A stretch of 64,000 nucleotides of DNA from Ignavibacteriota bacterium (GTDB taxonomy: Bacteria; Bacteroidota; Ignavibacteria; UBA10030; UBA6906). The stretch lies in assembly GCA_016707525.1 (NCBI GenBank), contig JADJHP010000009.1, positions 62,001 to 126,000 on the forward strand, given 5' to 3'. Within the stretch, counting starts at the first letter, position 1; each line of letters begins with the position of its first letter. Made by a program: the position numbers and the translations under genes. Shown here in pieces: positions 7,391 through 15,711 of the stretch. The notes under the pieces were generated by a model. That model was not told where the DNA came from, made no database searches, and saw only the letters and a list, made by a program, of their open reading frames with translations.

Positions 7391-9380
7391 GCTCGTGTGC
7401 CTCACGCTCCTGCTCGCGCTTACGGCGCGCCCGCCGCATCTGCAGTGCCCGCGGCAACCAGAGAAGCGTATGAATGCCGCTGACCACGAAGGTCACCACA
7501 AGCAGGCCCGTCATTCCCCAGAATGTCCAGAACAACCACGGATACTTGGCCGGGTCGTGATGCGTGGCGTGCGTCAGATACCCCGCAAACCGCCGGTTCG
7601 CGCCCGGATGACACTTCTGGCACGTCGCCACGACATTCTCGCGGCTCAGATGCGAACGCGGATCCGCGAGCGCCTGGATGTCGTGAGCACCGTGACAATC
7701 ATAGCACTTCGCCGTACCGGTATACCCCAACTGCGACACCTTGCCGTGATACGTATCGAAGTAGGTGCGCGCGATGTCCTCGTGACACCGGCCGCACTGC
7801 GTCATGATCGTCAACTTGAAACCCGTTTCGTCCGCACGCTGGATCGCGTGCGCACTATGACAATCATCGCACACCGGAAGCTTCTTCCCGCCCGCCTTCG
7901 ATGAGTCGGCATGAATGCTCTGACGGAACTGCTCTTCAATGCCATGATGGCACTTCCCGCACGTCCCCGGAACATTCGCGGGATTGATGCTCGACGCAGG
8001 GTCCTTGCGCGGCAACACACCATGCGCCGTGTGGCAGTTCGTGCACATGGCCGTCACCGTCAGACCGCTCTTCGTCAGGCCCCGGCCATGAATGCTCTCG
8101 TTGTAATGCTGGACGATGTTGGTCTGATCGCCGGTGTACCGCATCGCCGCTTTCTCGCCTTCCCGATGGCAGCGCGCACACAGGCCCGGGACGTTCGTGG
8201 GAAAGGTCGGCGACTGCGGCTGATACTTGCCGAAGATCCGGTGCGTACCGTGGCATTCTTTGCAGCTCGGCCCATTGGGATCCTGACGCGCGATCAACTG
8301 CCCGTGCGTGCTCTTGACGTACTGCTGCGCAACCTCGGCATGGCACGATGCACAATCCACGGGCTGGGTGATGGTCTCACATGGACGCACCTTCGCGACG
8401 TTCACGCCGGCGTGACACTGGCTGCACGCCACACGCACATGGCGCGATTCGCCGAGATGCTCCTGAGCGACATATAGCGACCGGCCGTTCTTCGACGACA
8501 CAAGGTCCTGGCGGCTGTGGCAACGCAGACAGTCCTTGTCGGACATCCCCTGATCGTAGAATACCTTCCGCGCTTTGTGCGGCTGATGGCAGTCCACACA
8601 CGCAGGAAGCACATGCGCCTCTCGCTCCCACAGTTCACCCTTGATCACCTTCCGGTGGACCGTCTCGATCTGGGCGTGGCATTTGGTGCAGGTCGCCGCA
8701 ATGTTCTTCCGCGCAATGGACGAGTTGGGGTCCGTGTGCGGCAACTGCATGTGGGCCGTATGGCACGAAGCACACGTGGCGGAAACGATCAGGCCCTTCT
8801 TCAGCAGCCCTTCGCCGTGGATGCTCTCCGTGTAATTCTCGATGATGTGGTCCTGGTGGATCGCCCGTTCGCGCTGAACCGGCGAACCTTCTGAATGGCA
8901 TTTGCCGCACGTAAAAGGGACCTGCAGCGGAGAGGCCGGGGACTTCGGGTCCTTGACCGGCAGGATCGCGTGGGTGCCGTGGCACGTGGGGCAACGGGGG
9001 GCAAGGGCATCGCCGCGGGCGGATGCCTGGCCGTGGAGCGATCGCGCCTGCTGCTTCGCAACCTCATCATGGCAGTCGGCGCAGACCGCCGGCTTCACAT
9101 CCTCCTCATGCGGCAGTTCCTTGCCGGCGAGATCGGCATGGCACGTGACACATGCCAGCGACCCATGCACCGACGTGCCAAATCTCTTTTGGTCGACGAA
9201 GACACTGATCGTCTTCCCTTTGCGTGTCCCCGTCAGGTCGCGATCGGAGTGACAGGCCAGACATTCTTCGGCCTCCTGCGCGCGGGCAACGCCGGCGAAA
9301 GCGGACATACCAGCAAGAACGAAGACCATCAGCCGGAGCGTCCGTCCGGTCCATCTCCGTATGTCGGTACGCTTATGCAT
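7338..9380 (-). CDS. Nineteen-heme membrane-anchored cytochrome c
   Basis: A 680-residue protein with a signal peptide (ending near ARA-QEAEE), 19 CXXCH motifs across residues 40-610, and a C-terminal transmembrane helix (WTFWGMTGLLVVTFVVSGIH) followed by a basic cytoplasmic tail. Repeated units hold CxxCHxxH, THAI/GTHR and YxESIHGxGLxKxGL, so the protein grew by internal duplication; the YxESIHG unit appears near residues 200 and 430. Upstream is the 13-heme/cytochrome b fusion (overlap of 8 bases) and downstream is a separate cytochrome b. It is probably the periplasmic electron-accepting arm for that cytochrome b. Heme count and anchor are visible; the partnership is inferred. Confidence 0.87.
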   Translation of the reverse strand: MHKRTDIRRWTGRTLRLMVFVLAGMSAFAGVARAQEAEECLACHSDRDLTGTRKGKTISVFVDQKRFGTSVHGSLACVTCHADLAGKELPHEEDVKPAVCADCHDEVAKQQARSLHGQASARGDALAPRCPTCHGTHAILPVKDPKSPASPLQVPFTCGKCHSEGSPVQRERAIHQDHIIENYTESIHGEGLLKKGLIVSATCASCHTAHMQLPHTDPNSSIARKNIAATCTKCHAQIETVHRKVIKGELWEREAHVLPACVDCHQPHKARKVFYDQGMSDKDCLRCHSRQDLVSSKNGRSLYVAQEHLGESRHVRVACSQCHAGVNVAKVRPCETITQPVDCASCHAEVAQQYVKSTHGQLIARQDPNGPSCKECHGTHRIFGKYQPQSPTFPTNVPGLCARCHREGEKAAMRYTGDQTNIVQHYNESIHGRGLTKSGLTVTAMCTNCHTAHGVLPRKDPASSINPANVPGTCGKCHHGIEEQFRQSIHADSSKAGGKKLPVCDDCHSAHAIQRADETGFKLTIMTQCGRCHEDIARTYFDTYHGKVSQLGYTGTAKCYDCHGAHDIQALADPRSHLSRENVVATCQKCHPGANRRFAGYLTHATHHDPAKYPWLFWTFWGMTGLLVVTFVVSGIHTLLWLPRALQMRRARRKREQEREAHEHDASTTTADSEHGPANE

Positions 9381-11505
9381 GGTCCGATCCTGCTGCGGAT
9401 GAATCCATCTCCGCCCGGAGCTTCTCGAGCTCCAACGGATGCTCCTCTTCCATCTCCTCCTCGGTCAGCGTACCCTTCCAGAATGCGAGATTGATCGGAT
9501 ACGTGTCGGGATTAAAGATCACGAAATAGAAGTGCCACACAATGATGGACAGCGTGGCCAGCCACGCCTCATAATAGTGCACGGTGCGCGCGACATCCCA
9601 CCACAACTTCGTCAGAATGCCGAGGAACACGTTGTCGGCCCACAGGATCACACCCGTAACACCCATGACGAACGTGCCCCAGATCAATGCCCAGTACTCG
9701 CTCTTCTCGATGTAGCTGAACCGGCCGAAGCGCGGCTTCTCCGTGGCAAAGCCCAGATTGTAACGCATCACGGCGATCGCATCATCGATGTCCTTGCGCA
9801 CCGGGAGAAGGTCGCGCAGCAGTTCCTTGCCGCGGGGGACGAAGAACAGGTAGTAGACATGATAGAGGCTCGCGCATACCATCACGACCGCAGCGACACG
9901 GTGCAGGATCCCGCGCAGCTCAAAGGCCCACGGGATGTAATTCCGGAATGGCAGCACCCACCACGCATCGGGATACCGCAACGCAAAGCCGGTCAGGACC
10001 AGCGTGATGAAACTCACGAGCAGCGACGCGTGCTGGATGCGTTCGGCCAACGTCATGCGCACATACAGCCGGTGCGGCGCATGCTTGCGCGGCAGGTCGC
10101 CACGACGGTACATGAGCTGGCGCTTCGATTTCTTGATGAAGTCCAGCAGGTTGTGCACGAGCATACCGCCGATGATCAGGATGATCAGGCTCACATAACC
10201 GTTCGCCACAACGTACAGCACGCTGTCCGTGCTCTCGGTCGCGATGACGTGGACAGAACCCTTGGTGAAATTCGCGTTGGCCCCTTTGTGACATTCGCCG
10301 CAGGTGCGGGCCAGGTTCACCGGCGCGATACGCGAGGTGGAATCGGTGGACGGCTTGATGTCGTGCACGCCATGGCAGCTCGCACAGTTCGCCACCTCCA
10401 CATCGCCGGCCCTGTTGGCGAGCCCATGGAAGCTGTCTTCAAAGCTCCGGAACCTGTCCGCGGCAAGCCCGTACTTCTGGGTCAAACGGACAGAGGCATG
10501 ACAGGGTGAACAGACCTGCGACGAGACATTCGCGGCTGCTACCGGCGACCGTGCGTCCTTCGGCGAAAGGATGTTGTGCTCGCCGTGGCAGTCGGTGCAG
10601 GTGGGCGACGCCGAGACGCCGTTCATCAGCGCCATGCCATGGATGCTGACGTCGTACTCTTCCTTCTTGTCGCCATGGCATTGCGCACAGGTCGACGCGA
10701 TGTTCCTCTTCGCGACGGTGGAACCGGGGTTCGACCCCTTCTTCATGTCGTGCGCCGTGTGACAGTCGGTACAGACGGCAGCGGCATCATTGCCGTGCTT
10801 GATCGCCTGTCCGTGCACACTCTCTTCGTAGCTGCGGATGAATCCGGCCGACGGGCCGACACGGGAACGGACCTCCGCTCTGTCGAGATGGCAGCTCTCG
10901 CACATGCGCGCCTGGTGCAGTCGGCTCGTGACGGACGTGCTATCCGTGGACGAGTGGACGCCGTGTTCGCCGTGACAATCGATGCAGGTCGGAGCGCCCT
11001 TCACACCATTCGCGAGGGCAATGCCATGATCGGACTGCACGTAGCGGACGCTCACCTGTCCATGGCAGCGCGAGCACATCGATTCCGCGAAGGCCTTTTT
11101 CTGGAGGGGTTCGAGCGAGGAGACCGGGCGGATCGCGTGGGTCGTGTGACAGTCCACGCACCGCGCGGCATGCGCCCCCTCTTTGTCCGGCGTGCCATGA
11201 ATGCTGTGCGAATAACTCTTCACGGCATCGCTTTCATGGCAGGAGAAGCAGTTGACGGGCTTGATACGCCTGGCGTGGGGGAGTTCGGTCGGATCGAAAC
11301 CCTCGTGGCAGGAGACACATCCGATGCCGGCATGGGCCGAAGCCGCGAAGGCTTTCCCGTTCACCGCAAGGGAAACCGTCTTCCCTTTGCGCTCCATGCT
11401 CAAGGAAGCATCAGCATGACACCCGAGGCAATCCGCGTCCGACTGCGCCCTGAGAGCAGGAGCCCACATCAGCGCCACACCAAGAACGACGATGAAACGT
11501 CTCAC
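9373..11505 (-). CDS. Thirteen-heme cytochrome c fused to a membrane cytochrome b (CbcL-like)
   Basis: About 710 residues. A signal peptide ends near LRA-QSDAD, then come 13 CXXCH motifs up to about residue 420, then five to six transmembrane helices starting with VANGYVSLIILIIGGMLVH. Helical histidines (RIQHAS, LHRVAAVVM, YHVYYLF, VHYYEAWLAT) can hold two b hemes. CbcL of Geobacter sulfurreducens has the same fused plan with fewer c hemes, and passes electrons from menaquinol to periplasmic cytochromes; the comparison is from memory. I place the start at GTG 11505, 9 bases after GGAG, because ATG 11514 abuts that GGAG. It is the first gene of the operon. Confidence 0.85.
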   Translation of the reverse strand: MRRFIVVLGVALMWAPALRAQSDADCLGCHADASLSMERKGKTVSLAVNGKAFAASAHAGIGCVSCHEGFDPTELPHARRIKPVNCFSCHESDAVKSYSHSIHGTPDKEGAHAARCVDCHTTHAIRPVSSLEPLQKKAFAESMCSRCHGQVSVRYVQSDHGIALANGVKGAPTCIDCHGEHGVHSSTDSTSVTSRLHQARMCESCHLDRAEVRSRVGPSAGFIRSYEESVHGQAIKHGNDAAAVCTDCHTAHDMKKGSNPGSTVAKRNIASTCAQCHGDKKEEYDVSIHGMALMNGVSASPTCTDCHGEHNILSPKDARSPVAAANVSSQVCSPCHASVRLTQKYGLAADRFRSFEDSFHGLANRAGDVEVANCASCHGVHDIKPSTDSTSRIAPVNLARTCGECHKGANANFTKGSVHVIATESTDSVLYVVANGYVSLIILIIGGMLVHNLLDFIKKSKRQLMYRRGDLPRKHAPHRLYVRMTLAERIQHASLLVSFITLVLTGFALRYPDAWWVLPFRNYIPWAFELRGILHRVAAVVMVCASLYHVYYLFFVPRGKELLRDLLPVRKDIDDAIAVMRYNLGFATEKPRFGRFSYIEKSEYWALIWGTFVMGVTGVILWADNVFLGILTKLWWDVARTVHYYEAWLATLSIIVWHFYFVIFNPDTYPINLAFWKGTLTEEEMEEEHPLELEKLRAEMDSSAAGSDHA

Positions 11506-11523
11506 GTAACTCATCTCCGGAAT

Positions 11524-11540
11524 CAGGTAGTTTCTACCTG
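11524..11540. repeat. Perfect inverted repeat at the 5' end of the cytochrome operon
   Basis: CAGGTAG and CTACCTG surround three bases, 19 bases before the GTG start of the first cytochrome gene. It could be an operator or a 5' stem-loop in the mRNA leader. It falls just after the predicted -12 box at 11548-11552. Confidence 0.5.
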
Positions 11541-11547
11541 TAATGAG

Positions 11548-11563
11548 GTCAATGAATATGCCA
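11548..11563 (-). promoter_or_regulatory. Sigma-54-like -24/-12 motif of the cytochrome operon
   Basis: On the minus strand, TGGCAT, five bases, TTGAC. Spacing matches sigma-54, but the -12 box has TTGA rather than TTGC. Transcription would begin near 11538, about 33 bases before the start codon. As an alternative, TTGACC could be a -35 box with a poor TACCTG 17 bases on. No other gene lies between 11515 and 11695. Confidence 0.35.
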
Positions 11564-11695
11564 AATCCGGGCGCCGGGAATGTTGAAAAATGCCACAGAT
11601 TCGCCCCCCCAGTCCGAAAACATTCCTAAAAATGCGAGAATTTGGGGTCCGATTTGCACAGTTGGGAAACTCCGGGTCCCCCGGGTGGGTACAGT

Positions 11696-12121
11696 TCAGG
11701 GCTGTTCCGCAAGGAGTTCTTCGATGCGCCGGGACACCGGAGCGATCTCGAACGGCTTGTAGAATACGGCATCCACATGTGCCCTGATCGCCTTGTCCAA
11801 CTCAACGTCCCGCGCGTTGTAGACATAGAGCAGGATCGTGGGGAGCCTCTTGACGAGCTTGCGGAGCGCCCCGAGGCGCTCGATCAGTTTCTCCGACGGA
11901 ACGGCGTCGACGAGGACAAGGTCCGCCGAATAGTCGGCAACCAGCTTGTCCAACATCCCCGGGTTCGTCGTCGTGATCACATTGTAGCGATCCTGAAACA
12001 GCATCGACAGGCTGAAGCAGAAGTTCAGGTCAGGGCTGTACAGCAGGATGGTCTTCTTGGTCTCACCACCCTCGCTCTGGGCCGACTTTGCCGGCGTCGT
12101 ATGTTCGGTGTGTTGTTGCAC
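11696..12121 (-). CDS. Degenerate response-regulator receiver protein
   Basis: A 141-residue protein with a receiver fold: TKKTILLYSPD, then ADLVLVDAVPS with an Asp in the phosphoacceptor place, PTILLYVYNA, and FYKPFE with the conserved Lys. The usual paired acidic residues at the first strand are reduced to one Asp (SPD), and the Thr/Ser switch residue is replaced by Tyr, so phosphorylation may be lost or altered. There is no output domain. The start is GTG at 12121, 12 bases after the universal stress gene, with no good ribosome site. Its place just upstream of the cytochrome operon suggests a regulatory role there, which is inference. Confidence 0.7.
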   Translation of the reverse strand: MQQHTEHTTPAKSAQSEGGETKKTILLYSPDLNFCFSLSMLFQDRYNVITTTNPGMLDKLVADYSADLVLVDAVPSEKLIERLGALRKLVKRLPTILLYVYNARDVELDKAIRAHVDAVFYKPFEIAPVSRRIEELLAEQP

Positions 12122-12133
12122 GTCGTTCTGTTC

Positions 12134-12613
12134 TTACCGCAGGTGAAGGTCGCGCTCCACATCTTCGTTCTGGATCATGATCTCACGGAAGGGATGCGGC
12201 TTCACGGTCAGCACCGGAACGCTGCACAACCGCACAACGCGCTCGGCAACACTGCCCATGACCATATGCCGTAAACCGGTCCGCCCATGAGAAGCCATCA
12301 CGATGAGGTCGATGCCTTCCTCCTGAGCGAAGCGTTTGATCTCTTCCACCGGATTCCCCTTCCGCACGACCGCGAAAAGCCGGATCTGCGCTGGAACGTT
12401 CATCCGGACGAACTCGTCCAGAGCCGCGCGGGTGTCATCATCATTCTGACCCCCACCGGTGTCCTTCCCGTGGTGACCTTCCTTCCCCTCATGCACATGC
12501 AGCAGATAGATCTTTGAAGTGTACAGCATCCCGAAAGATGCCGCGTACTCCAACGCCGCAAGAGAGAATGGGGAAAGATCGGTTGTGACCAGGATCTTCT
12601 TCAGGAAGATCAT
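12134..12613 (-). CDS. Universal stress protein, UspA family
   Basis: A 159-residue single-domain Usp. The ATP-binding signature is present: ASHGRTGLRHMVMGSVAERV gives xxxGx9GS with the first Gly replaced by Ala, as in many family members. The first strand is KKILVTTDLSPFS. The insert around residues 45-60 is unusually rich in His, Gly and Asp (HVHEGKEGHHGKDTGGGQND) and might bind metal. The ATG at 12613 follows AGAGAGG; the frame from 12634 is less likely. It precedes the receiver-like gene and has a sigma-54-like motif upstream. Confidence 0.88.
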   Translation of the reverse strand: MIFLKKILVTTDLSPFSLAALEYAASFGMLYTSKIYLLHVHEGKEGHHGKDTGGGQNDDDTRAALDEFVRMNVPAQIRLFAVVRKGNPVEEIKRFAQEEGIDLIVMASHGRTGLRHMVMGSVAERVVRLCSVPVLTVKPHPFREIMIQNEDVERDLHLR

Positions 12614-12642
12614 TCGGGACCCTCTCTGTTCCATGGGTGTTT

Positions 12643-12658
12643 TTCAAGAGTTGTGCCA
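12643..12658 (-). promoter_or_regulatory. Sigma-54-like -24/-12 motif before the universal stress gene
   Basis: Minus strand TGGCAC, five bases, TTGAA. The predicted start of transcription is near 12632, about 20 bases before the ATG. The -12 GC dinucleotide of classical sites is absent, as at the two similar motifs at 132-147 and 11548-11563. Confidence 0.4.
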
Positions 12659-12686
12659 AGACCTGAGGGGTGGCCGGAGATGGAAT

Positions 12687-12724
12687 CTGCCGAAAACACC
12701 CCTCTTTTTGAGTGTTTTCGGCAG
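12687..12724. terminator. Long hairpin between the sigma-54 regulator and the stress gene
   Basis: CTGCCGAAAACAC and GTGTTTTCGGCAG form a perfect 13-base stem around a 12-base loop. It sits about 50 bases after the regulator stop. There is no T-run after it on either strand, so it is either a weak terminator or a regulatory palindrome upstream of the stress-gene promoter. Confidence 0.5.
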
Positions 12725-12772
12725 GGCCGTGGAAAACGTTTCCGATTTGTGGGAATGCAGGGGAGGAAATTC

Positions 12773-14137
12773 TTAACCCTGCGAAGGGATATTCAATTCT
12801 TCGATCTTCCTGTACAACGACGACAGACTGATCTTGAGGGCCTTTGCGGTCACTTCCTTGTTGTACTGGTTCGTCCGGAGCACGTGCGCGATGTACTGCC
12901 GCTCGAAATCATCCACCGCCTCTTTCATCGACCTCCGCGCATCAAACGAGTACACGGCATCGGTGCGCTGGTCAAAGAACGCCGGCAACTCCTTCTTCGA
13001 GATCACGCTCCCCTCGGCGAAGATCACCGCACGCTCGATGATGTTCTCCAGCTCACGGATCTCCCCCTTCCACGAATGCCCCACGAGACACTTCATCACT
13101 TCATTGTCCACGCCGCGGACATCCTTGTTCATCTCGCGGGCATACTTGGCCACGAAATGCTGCACAAGGAGCGGAATGTCGTCCACACGCTCGGTGAGCG
13201 ACGGCAGCGTGAGTTCCACGATATTGAGGCGGTAGAACAGGTCCTCACGATACCTCCCCGCCTCCACTTCCTTCGTCAGGTTCTTGTTGGTCGATGCGAT
13301 GATCCGCACATCCACCGTGATGCTCTGCGAGGTGCCGACCGCGGTGATCTCCTTCAATTCGATCGCGCGCAGGAGCTTCACCTGAAGGTGCAGCGGGATC
13401 TCACTCACTTCATCCAGGAACAACGTCCCCCCATCCGCCGCCTTGAAGAACCCCTCCTTGTCCATGGTGGCACCGGTGAACGCTCCGCGCTTATGCCCGA
13501 ACAGCTCGCTCTCGAACAGGTTCTCCACGATCGCACCGCAATTCACCGAAATGATCGGGCCCGTAGAACGCTTGCTGTTGAAATGGATCGCACGCGCCAC
13601 CAGCTCTTTGCCTGTTCCGCTCTTCCCGTTGATCAGCACCGTGCCGTCGGTCGTCGCCACCTTCTTGATCGTCTCGAACACCCGCTGCATCGCAGGGCTC
13701 TGTCCGATGATCTGATCGAACGTGTATTGCCGGTGCAATTCCCCGCGGAGGAGCTTGTTCTCCATGCTCACCCGCCGGGTCTGCAGCAGCCTGTTCAACT
13801 TCACCAGGAGCTCATCGAACTCCACGGGCTTCAGCACGTAGTCCACCGCCCCCTTGCGCAACGCGGCGATGGCCGTGTCGATCGAGCCATAGGCCGTGAT
13901 GATCACGACGAAGGTCTCCGGACTGAGCAGCGTGATGTGCTCCAGCAGCTCGATGCCCTTCATCTCCGGCATCTCAAGGTCGGTGATGACAAGATCGAAG
14001 GAGGACTCACGGATCATGTCCAGCGCGATCCGGCCGTTCGCGGCATCGCGCACGCGATACCCTTCCTTGGCCAGCACGAACGACAATGATTCGCGGATGA
14101 TCTCTTCGTCATCGACAATGAGGATGGATTCAGCCAT
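12773..14137 (-). CDS. Sigma-54-dependent response regulator, NtrC family
   Basis: A 454-residue regulator. The receiver domain has the DD pair and phosphoacceptor Asp53 (LVITDLEMP) and Lys in LKPVE. The AAA+ domain has Walker A GKSGTGKE at about 171-178, an intact GAFTGA loop at 218-223 and Walker B LFLDEV. A Fis-type helix-turn-helix ends the protein (VTAKALKISLSSLYRKI). Counting starts from the ATG at 14137, 8 bases after AAAGGA; it overlaps the kinase gene by a few bases, so they form a two-component pair. Targets may include the neighbouring cytochrome and stress genes, whose upstream motifs look sigma-54-like. Confidence 0.93.
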   Translation of the reverse strand: MAESILIVDDEEIIRESLSFVLAKEGYRVRDAANGRIALDMIRESSFDLVITDLEMPEMKGIELLEHITLLSPETFVVIITAYGSIDTAIAALRKGAVDYVLKPVEFDELLVKLNRLLQTRRVSMENKLLRGELHRQYTFDQIIGQSPAMQRVFETIKKVATTDGTVLINGKSGTGKELVARAIHFNSKRSTGPIISVNCGAIVENLFESELFGHKRGAFTGATMDKEGFFKAADGGTLFLDEVSEIPLHLQVKLLRAIELKEITAVGTSQSITVDVRIIASTNKNLTKEVEAGRYREDLFYRLNIVELTLPSLTERVDDIPLLVQHFVAKYAREMNKDVRGVDNEVMKCLVGHSWKGEIRELENIIERAVIFAEGSVISKKELPAFFDQRTDAVYSFDARRSMKEAVDDFERQYIAHVLRTNQYNKEVTAKALKISLSSLYRKIEELNIPSQG

Positions 14138-15569
14138 GTGCATAGTCCTTTGGATTCAACGGGAGCGAGACACAGAAGGATGTTCCCTTGCCGCGCTCGC
14201 TCCACACGGAGACGTCCCCGCGGAAACTCTTGACGATACCGTAACTCACCCACAGGCCAAGGCCGGTCCCCTCTCCCACGCGCTTGGTCGTGAAGAAGGG
14301 CTCAAAGATCTTGGGCAGATGTTCGGGTGCGATCCCGGCACCGGTGTCCTCGATGGTCACCCGCACCATGTCGTCGTCCCGCTCGAAGGTCGTCGTGATC
14401 GTGCCCCGCTTTCCCTGCAGCGCATCCACGGCGTTCAGCAGGATATTGATGAACACCTGCGCGATCTGGTCCGGCACGAGCGAGAGCAGCGGGACCTGCT
14501 GGCGCACATGCGTGTAGAACGTGACCTCCTTGGCCTTCTTCCCCATCTTCACGATCTCGACCGAGTCCGTGAGCACCTTCACCAGGTCCGTGGGCTGCAC
14601 CTGGTAGTTCGAAGGACGGGAGAAGTCCACCAGATCGCGGATGATCTTCGTGATGCGGTGGACCTGCGACTGCACAAGCCCCAGCTTGTCGCGCGCGAAC
14701 TCGTCGCTCATCGTCCGCTGCAGGACCTGCACGATGGAGGAGATCGACGCGAGCGGGTTGCCCACTTCGTGCGCGATCCCGGCCGCCAGGGTGCCGATGC
14801 TCTCCATCTTCTGGGAGTGCATGAGCTGCTGCTCGAGCGCACGCTGCTCGGTCACGTCGCGGTGCGAACCGAGATATCCCACCACCTTGCCATCGATGTC
14901 GATGATCGGGGAGATGAGGAGCTGGGTGTACAGCGGGGCGCCATCCTTCCGCCTGTTCTCGACCTCGCCATTCCAGATCTTCCCGGCGCTGATGGTGATC
15001 CAGACCCGTTCCCAGAACTCTGTACTGTACTTCTTGCTGGAGATCAGGGAGGGATTCCGTCCGATCAATTCCTCCTTCGTGAAGCCGGTCGTCCGCTCGA
15101 ACGCCGGATTCACATAGATCATGCGCCCCGCCGCATCGGTGATCTGGATCGGGTTCACGGTGTAGTGAACGACATTCGCAAAACGCAGAAGGTCCAGCTC
15201 ACGCTGCTTCGACCCGGAGATGTCGCGCCCGAAGACCATATACCGGTGCGTCCCTCCATCAGACACCCGGTGCACGTAGACCAGAGCATCCATGGCGCGG
15301 CGGCCGTCCTGCCGGAACCGCACCTCGGTCTCCGACGAACGGTTGGTGTCATCCAATGCGTCGAACGGCGGACGGGGCGAATCAGGGGTGAGTAACGATC
15401 CGAACGGAATGGAGCCGTCCAGCTGCACCGGAAGGCCGGTGACCGCCCGTGCACGCTGGTTGCACTCCTCGATCTTCAACTCCGCGGACATGATGAAACA
15501 CATGTCCGGGATGATATCGAGAAAGCCGCGGAGTGGTTCTATCGAAGAGGGGAAAGAGCCGTTCATCAT
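14130..15569 (-). CDS. Soluble two-PAS sensor histidine kinase
   Basis: 479 residues and no transmembrane segment, so a cytoplasmic sensor. PAS domains cover about 20-120 and 135-240. The phosphoacceptor is His267 in the motif AAGIAHEVGNPLASISS, typical of NtrB-like kinases. The ATPase domain has an N box (NILLNAVDAL, about 375-384), G1 DTGAG and G2 GEGTGLGL. It is encoded just before its NtrC-type partner. There is no ribosome site; a promoter with TATTTT places the transcript start within a few bases of the ATG pair at 15566-15569, so translation may be leaderless. Confidence 0.92.
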   Translation of the reverse strand: MMNGSFPSSIEPLRGFLDIIPDMCFIMSAELKIEECNQRARAVTGLPVQLDGSIPFGSLLTPDSPRPPFDALDDTNRSSETEVRFRQDGRRAMDALVYVHRVSDGGTHRYMVFGRDISGSKQRELDLLRFANVVHYTVNPIQITDAAGRMIYVNPAFERTTGFTKEELIGRNPSLISSKKYSTEFWERVWITISAGKIWNGEVENRRKDGAPLYTQLLISPIIDIDGKVVGYLGSHRDVTEQRALEQQLMHSQKMESIGTLAAGIAHEVGNPLASISSIVQVLQRTMSDEFARDKLGLVQSQVHRITKIIRDLVDFSRPSNYQVQPTDLVKVLTDSVEIVKMGKKAKEVTFYTHVRQQVPLLSLVPDQIAQVFINILLNAVDALQGKRGTITTTFERDDDMVRVTIEDTGAGIAPEHLPKIFEPFFTTKRVGEGTGLGLWVSYGIVKSFRGDVSVWSERGKGTSFCVSLPLNPKDYAHG

Positions 15570-15572
15570 TGA

Positions 15573-15601
15573 AAAATACCAAGAAATGCAGTGAGGTTCA
15601 A
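15573..15601 (-). promoter_or_regulatory. Vegetative promoter of the kinase-regulator operon
   Basis: TTGAAC (15596-15601) and TATTTT (15573-15578) are 17 bases apart on the minus strand. The expected start of transcription coincides with the ATG pair of the kinase gene. Confidence 0.6.
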
Positions 15602-15652
15602 GCGGGCCAACGACCGGAGACCGCGGCGAGGATCACAACCCCGGGAAATAAC

Positions 15653-15684
15653 GAACGGCGGGCCGCTTACGCAACCCGCCGTTC
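15653..15684 (-). terminator. Terminator of the nucleotidyltransferase-metK-ahcY operon
   Basis: GAACGGCGGG and CCCGCCGTTC form a 10-base stem around 12 bases, 28 bases after the ahcY stop. On the minus strand it is followed by GTTATTTCC, a T-rich tail. Confidence 0.75.
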
Positions 15685-15711
15685 CTTGTCTCACAGCATA
15701 TCCCGCAACCG

